A DNA stretch of 9,620 nucleotides from Candidatus Zixiibacteriota bacterium (GTDB lineage: Bacteria; Zixibacteria; MSB-5A5; RBG-16-43-9), in contig JAOUFL010000080.1 of NCBI GenBank assembly GCA_029858245.1, positions 1 to 9,620 of the forward strand, given 5' to 3'. The notes below the pieces were generated by a model. The model was not told the origin of the DNA. It made no database searches and saw only the letters and a list, made by a program, of their open reading frames with translations. The position numbers and the translations under genes were made by a program. Numbering within the stretch: the stretch's first letter is position 1; every line of letters starts with the position of its first letter. Below are positions 6,823-9,620 of this stretch, piece after piece.

Positions 6823-8533
6823 TGTTATGAGCATACAGGGCATATTTTAGACCCCATCTCTGAATCCTTCCCTGAAAAAAGCGCAGGGGCCATTTCAGTT
6901 CACCCTTCTCGCAAAGGGTGGTATAATTGATCAGGTCAAATTTTCTTTTGAGCTCCTCAAGCTCTTTTTCATCTAAACTTCTTCCCTGTGCTATGGCGCG
7001 GTCAATTTTTTTCATTATCTCGATAGCTTTCCTGATACGGTTTTCTATCACCAGGTATGTTTTTTCGTCCAGCAGGTTATGTCTATATTTAATGTAATTC
7101 AGCTTAGAGGCCGCTTCATAGGTGCAATAGACTATTTCCTCTGTGCTCAGCCATTGAGTGCGGTAATTGAGCATATATCTCCAGCTGGGAGATTCCAGGG
7201 CTTTCCTGTGGTCCTCCAGGGATCTGAATAAAAGCTGGTATCCGAACTTTTCCGGATTTTCGAAAACCATACTTCCCGGATCGACAAACGGGGCTAAAGG
7301 TGAAATAAAGGGATATAATCTTTTTGGAGAATTGAACTTATCCAGCAGATAATCGCAGTAATAAACGGTTCTCATCACCGAATCGTAGGTCTGGTAGGGA
7401 AGACCTATCATAAAGAAAAGGTCGAACTTTTTGCAGCCGGCTTTGAGGGAATTTTCAATAAAACTTTCCAGGTCATTATTATCGTAATTTCTCTTAAATC
7501 CGGACCTGACCTGCGGGTCGTGTGATTCGGCTGATATCTGGATATTAAAGTTCGGAAGGCTCTTGCCTAACTCATATAGAAATTTCAAAGGAGGGATATT
7601 GAAAAATTCAAGCACCACCTGATTTTTTATTTTTACTTTTTTGAGTAAATTCAAAAACCTGTAAGCATAAGCTTCACCTGGCTGGAAAAGGTCCCCTAAT
7701 AAGAAAATCGGTCCCTTGAAAAAAAGAGATATCTTTTTCATATCTTTCACCACTAATTCCGGATCACGGTAGGCAGGCTCTCCCCTTAAGCAGAAATTGG
7801 CATAGGCAAAAGCAGAGCCTCCACAAGAAGTGCAGTTCTGGGTACAACCCTTACAGGTAAAAATAGCAGTGATGGGGTATTTTTCCCATCCATAAAAGGG
7901 GAAGTAACCTAAGAGGTCTTTATCCCTTAAGACCGACCTGATCAGATGAGTATAATCCAATCCCTCGCCGTTCAAGTTCTCAGGTATGAAATTGAGAGAA
8001 TTTATTCTTATTTCACCTCTTTTATCTTTATAGGTGAGGTTGGGAACAGAGTATAACCCCTCTTTACCTTTCAGGACTTGAATCAATTTAAAAAGAGGCA
8101 ATTCGGCTGAATCTCCCCTGATAACAAAATTCACTTCAGGATAAAGTATAAGCTCTTTATGAAAATAGGTTGCAGAGAGTCCTCCGAATATCACGGGAGT
8201 TTCGGGATGATATTTTTTTAATAACTTCGCAATCTCCAGACCTCCCTGGGCATGGGGCAGCCAGTGCAGGTCTATTCCGAAAGATAAGCTCTTTAGGTTT
8301 TTTATCTCTTTCTCCACATCATAATCCGGGCTGGAAAGCATTTTAACTACCAGATTTAATATCCTCACTTTGATTTTTTTCCTGGTCAGATATGAAGAAA
8401 GGGAGACAAAACCCAGAGGATACATATCGAAGACCGGTGTGGAGGGTATAACATCGCTTATAGGTCCGAACATTATCGAGCGTTTGCGAAAGTCATATAC
8501 GCTGGGCGGGTGGATTAAGATTATATCGTACAC
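6779..8533 (-). CDS. B12-binding-type radical SAM protein, Ta0216-like
   Basis: The protein has 584 residues from the GTG at 8531-8533. The first ~155 residues resemble a cobalamin-binding Rossmann domain (IILIHPPS; MYPLGFVSLSSYL; HWLPHAQGGLEIAKLL; PVIFGGLSATY; FVIRGDSAE), but a canonical D-x-H-x-x-G site is not present. The radical SAM core follows with C230-x3-C234-x2-C237 (CTQNCTSC) for the 4Fe-4S cluster, preceded by another Cys at 227. Then come FNIQISAESHD and FFMIGLPYQT, strands of the partial TIM barrel. The order of motifs recalls the Ta0216 family (first named in Thermoplasma), whose reaction is unknown to me; this family link is from memory. Related enzymes methylate or rearrange unreactive carbons. 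No partner gene is visible. A TTG at 8546-8548 would extend the protein by 5 residues, but the ribosome binding site favours the GTG. Confidence 0.8.
   Translation of the reverse strand: MYDIILIHPPSVYDFRKRSIMFGPISDVIPSTPVFDMYPLGFVSLSSYLTRKKIKVRILNLVVKMLSSPDYDVEKEIKNLKSLSFGIDLHWLPHAQGGLEIAKLLKKYHPETPVIFGGLSATYFHKELILYPEVNFVIRGDSAELPLFKLIQVLKGKEGLYSVPNLTYKDKRGEIRINSLNFIPENLNGEGLDYTHLIRSVLRDKDLLGYFPFYGWEKYPITAIFTCKGCTQNCTSCGGSAFAYANFCLRGEPAYRDPELVVKDMKKISLFFKGPIFLLGDLFQPGEAYAYRFLNLLKKVKIKNQVVLEFFNIPPLKFLYELGKSLPNFNIQISAESHDPQVRSGFKRNYDNNDLESFIENSLKAGCKKFDLFFMIGLPYQTYDSVMRTVYYCDYLLDKFNSPKRLYPFISPLAPFVDPGSMVFENPEKFGYQLLFRSLEDHRKALESPSWRYMLNYRTQWLSTEEIVYCTYEAASKLNYIKYRHNLLDEKTYLVIENRIRKAIEIMKKIDRAIAQGRSLDEKELEELKRKFDLINYTTLCEKGELKWPLRFFQGRIQRWGLKYALYAHNIINFLKRSFSRSTR
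6790..6814. terminator. Possible bidirectional hairpin in the convergent overlap
   Basis: TTCTTGAAAA and TTTTCAAGAA form a perfect 10-bp stem around a 5-nt loop (CGATC). It sits where the GT2 and radical SAM genes converge. The stem is A+T-rich, and only a modest T-rich stretch (ATTTATAATGTT) follows on the + strand, so a terminator role is possible rather than clear. Confidence 0.35.
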
Positions 8534-8540
8534 TATAATG

Positions 8541-8546
8541 TCTCCC
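8541..8546 (-). promoter_or_regulatory. Ribosome binding site deciding the radical SAM start
   Basis: On the - strand GGGAGA lies 7 nt before the GTG at 8531-8533. The alternative TTG (8546-8548) overlaps this site and has only T-rich sequence ahead of it, so the GTG is preferred. Confidence 0.65.
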
Positions 8547-8563
8547 AAATAAAAATTAGGCTA

Positions 8564-8592
8564 AATTTAACCTCTATCAGTTGAAAATTCAA
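8564..8592 (-). promoter_or_regulatory. Possible promoter of the radical SAM gene
   Basis: On the - strand TTGAAT (8587-8592) and TAAATT (8564-8569) stand 17 bp apart, each matching 4 of 6 consensus bases. This would put the transcription start about 20-25 nt before the GTG. A 16-nt near-palindrome with arms around TAAATTTA (8558-8573) overlaps the -10 and could be an operator. All of this is weak in an A+T-rich region. Confidence 0.3.
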
Positions 8593-8645
8593 GGGGTTTG
8601 TTGGTTTGTTTTTGCTGTTATCAGAAAAAGTTGGCTAAAAATACA

Positions 8646-8671
8646 TAGAGACGCATGGCAATGCGCCTCTA
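8646..8671. repeat. Dispersed imperfect palindrome, better preserved copy
   Basis: The arms are TAGAGACGCATGG and CAATGCGCCTCTA; 11 of 13 positions pair. It lies between the two - strand genes and resembles short palindromic intergenic repeats of the 'GTAGAGACG...CGTCTCTAC' kind seen in many genomes. Read on the - strand it is followed closely by TATGTATTTTT, so it could also end transcription from the right-end gene. A decayed copy is at 3388-3412. Confidence 0.6.
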
Positions 8672-8707
8672 CCAAACTCATAATTTATTAACTTCTTCGG
8701 ATATTTT

Positions 8708-9620
8708 TTAATCAAAAGTTACTTTCTTTTCACATAATTTGGTATTTATCCAGCCCGTGAGGGGTATTTTAATATCCTTCACAAAGCTCATGAAGTTCTT
8801 GTCTTGATTTGGACGGATTATCTCATTATGAATCATGTTACTTGGTTTAGAAAAGCCTGACAAATCAGTGTACTTATAAATAACTACGTCTGTTTTTTTA
8901 ATGGGGGACACTGAGAAAGTAACAGTATTGTTCTGAAAATGATATTCCAGATGTGATGGTGGTAAAATAATAACTAATCTTCCCAAAGAAAGTCCTCTAT
9001 CCAATAGGTTTACGCTATTCTTATTACAGATTATTTTATATGAATCCTTTTCAATATTCGCTTTTCTATCAATAATCTCTTTGGCTTCATCCTTAGGAAG
9101 TGTAAATTTGAAGGGATATCTGGTTACCTCTGAGCCGTTCTCATATGAATGTGTAATACCCTTTAGGTGCATAAATTCCTCTTTTGTAATGTCACTCCTT
9201 GTAAAAATAATTCCCCAAATGTCTTGAACCTTTTTCAAAGTTCTTAAAATCGATAGTTTATTATTAATATTCTCGGAACTTCCACCGATATCGATATTCA
9301 CTGGAAGAAAATGCTCAGTTGTTAAAATGCTATCTCCTGTAATTGCATCACGTATTCTGATTCTTGCATTTGATAATAGAGCAAGAAAGAATTCGTAATA
9401 ACTTATTTCTTGGTCAATAGAATAGAATGGGCTTTCTTGGTCAAAAGATATATCTTCAAGTTGATTGAATTCAGTAGTCCCTTCGATTAGATTATACTTT
9501 AATAATATCTTAAAAGTAACATTCTGGCTGATATTTGAAATATACATATATTCACCTGCCATACTATCTATCTGTATATTTAACATGCTTGTGCAAAGAT
9601 ATTCTCTGGTTGGGTCTTCA
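8708..9620 (-). CDS. Unrecognised protein, 5' end outside the window
   Basis: I do not recognise this protein. From the ATG at 9584-9586 it would have 292 residues, but the frame stays open to the window edge (11 further residues, EDPTREYLCTS), and no ribosome binding site precedes that ATG, so the gene most likely starts outside; 303 residues are visible. No signal peptide, membrane helix or catalytic motif is apparent. The composition alternates predicted beta-strands (MYISNISQNVTFKILLKY; YHFQNNTVTFSVSPIKKTDVVIYKY) with one clear helix (SILRTLKKVQDIWGIIF), suggesting a soluble mixed fold. It is rich in Asn, Ile, Lys and Ser and looks more A+T-rich than its neighbours, which may mean a different origin. 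The stop is TAA at 8708-8710. It is 174 bp from the radical SAM gene and probably not in an operon with it. Confidence 0.6.
   Translation of the reverse strand, partial: EDPTREYLCTSMLNIQIDSMAGEYMYISNISQNVTFKILLKYNLIEGTTEFNQLEDISFDQESPFYSIDQEISYYEFFLALLSNARIRIRDAITGDSILTTEHFLPVNIDIGGSSENINNKLSILRTLKKVQDIWGIIFTRSDITKEEFMHLKGITHSYENGSEVTRYPFKFTLPKDEAKEIIDRKANIEKDSYKIICNKNSVNLLDRGLSLGRLVIILPPSHLEYHFQNNTVTFSVSPIKKTDVVIYKYTDLSGFSKPSNMIHNEIIRPNQDKNFMSFVKDIKIPLTGWINTKLCEKKVTFD

Noticed and set aside
7167..7352. Small + strand frames within the radical SAM gene (also 8370-8552)
   Set aside because: Both are antisense shadows of a well-supported gene and lack ribosome binding sites.
8708..9620. Assignment of the right-end gene to a defence or phage system
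   Set aside because: No nuclease, helicase, NTPase or toxin motif is visible, and there are no phage or defence neighbours within the window.

Overview
The window is a bacterial chromosome segment, about 40% G+C by eye, with densely packed genes. I cannot name the species. Three things suggest an uncultivated FCB-like or other candidate-phylum bacterium: a secreted beta-propeller protein ending in a 'YPYPNP ... VASGIYLFLI' tail (the FlgD/Por-type C-terminal domain common in such phyla), an apolipoprotein N-acyltransferase (so a cell that makes triacylated lipoproteins, usually diderm), and degenerate palindromic intergenic repeats. This placement is inference, not proof.

Layout. Positions 2-187 (+) are the last 61 codons of lnt. 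After 25 bp come a secreted protein with 14 propeller blades (213-2399) and, 6 bp further, a FemAB/BioF2-like GNAT acyltransferase (2406-3383). A 134-bp gap made largely of decayed palindromes separates these from three glycosyltransferases: GT4 (3518-4585), a second GT4-like enzyme overlapping it by 4 bp at ATGA (4582-5940), and a GT2 enzyme with a C-terminal membrane segment (5944-6822). The spacing suggests one or two + strand operons for lipoprotein maturation and surface glycan assembly.

Facing these on the - strand is a B12-binding-type radical SAM protein (6779-8533). Its last codons overlap the end of the GT2 gene by 44 bp, and a perfect 10-bp hairpin lies in that overlap. I place its start at a GTG with a good ribosome binding site rather than at the upstream TTG. 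The next intergenic region (8534-8707) holds a possible promoter for it and a second, better preserved copy of the palindromic repeat. The right end is the 3' part of an unrecognised, more A+T-rich - strand gene that stays open to the window edge.

How the genes fit together. The FemAB-like protein and three glycosyltransferases form a plausible small cassette for making or modifying a surface polysaccharide or glycolipid. The propeller protein is likely exported and may sit on the surface. The radical SAM protein and the right-end gene are separate units of unknown role. I found no tRNA, rRNA, CRISPR array, transposase or prophage gene. The best candidates for something undescribed are the radical SAM protein, the orphan right-end gene and the repeat family; none amounts to a demonstrated new system.
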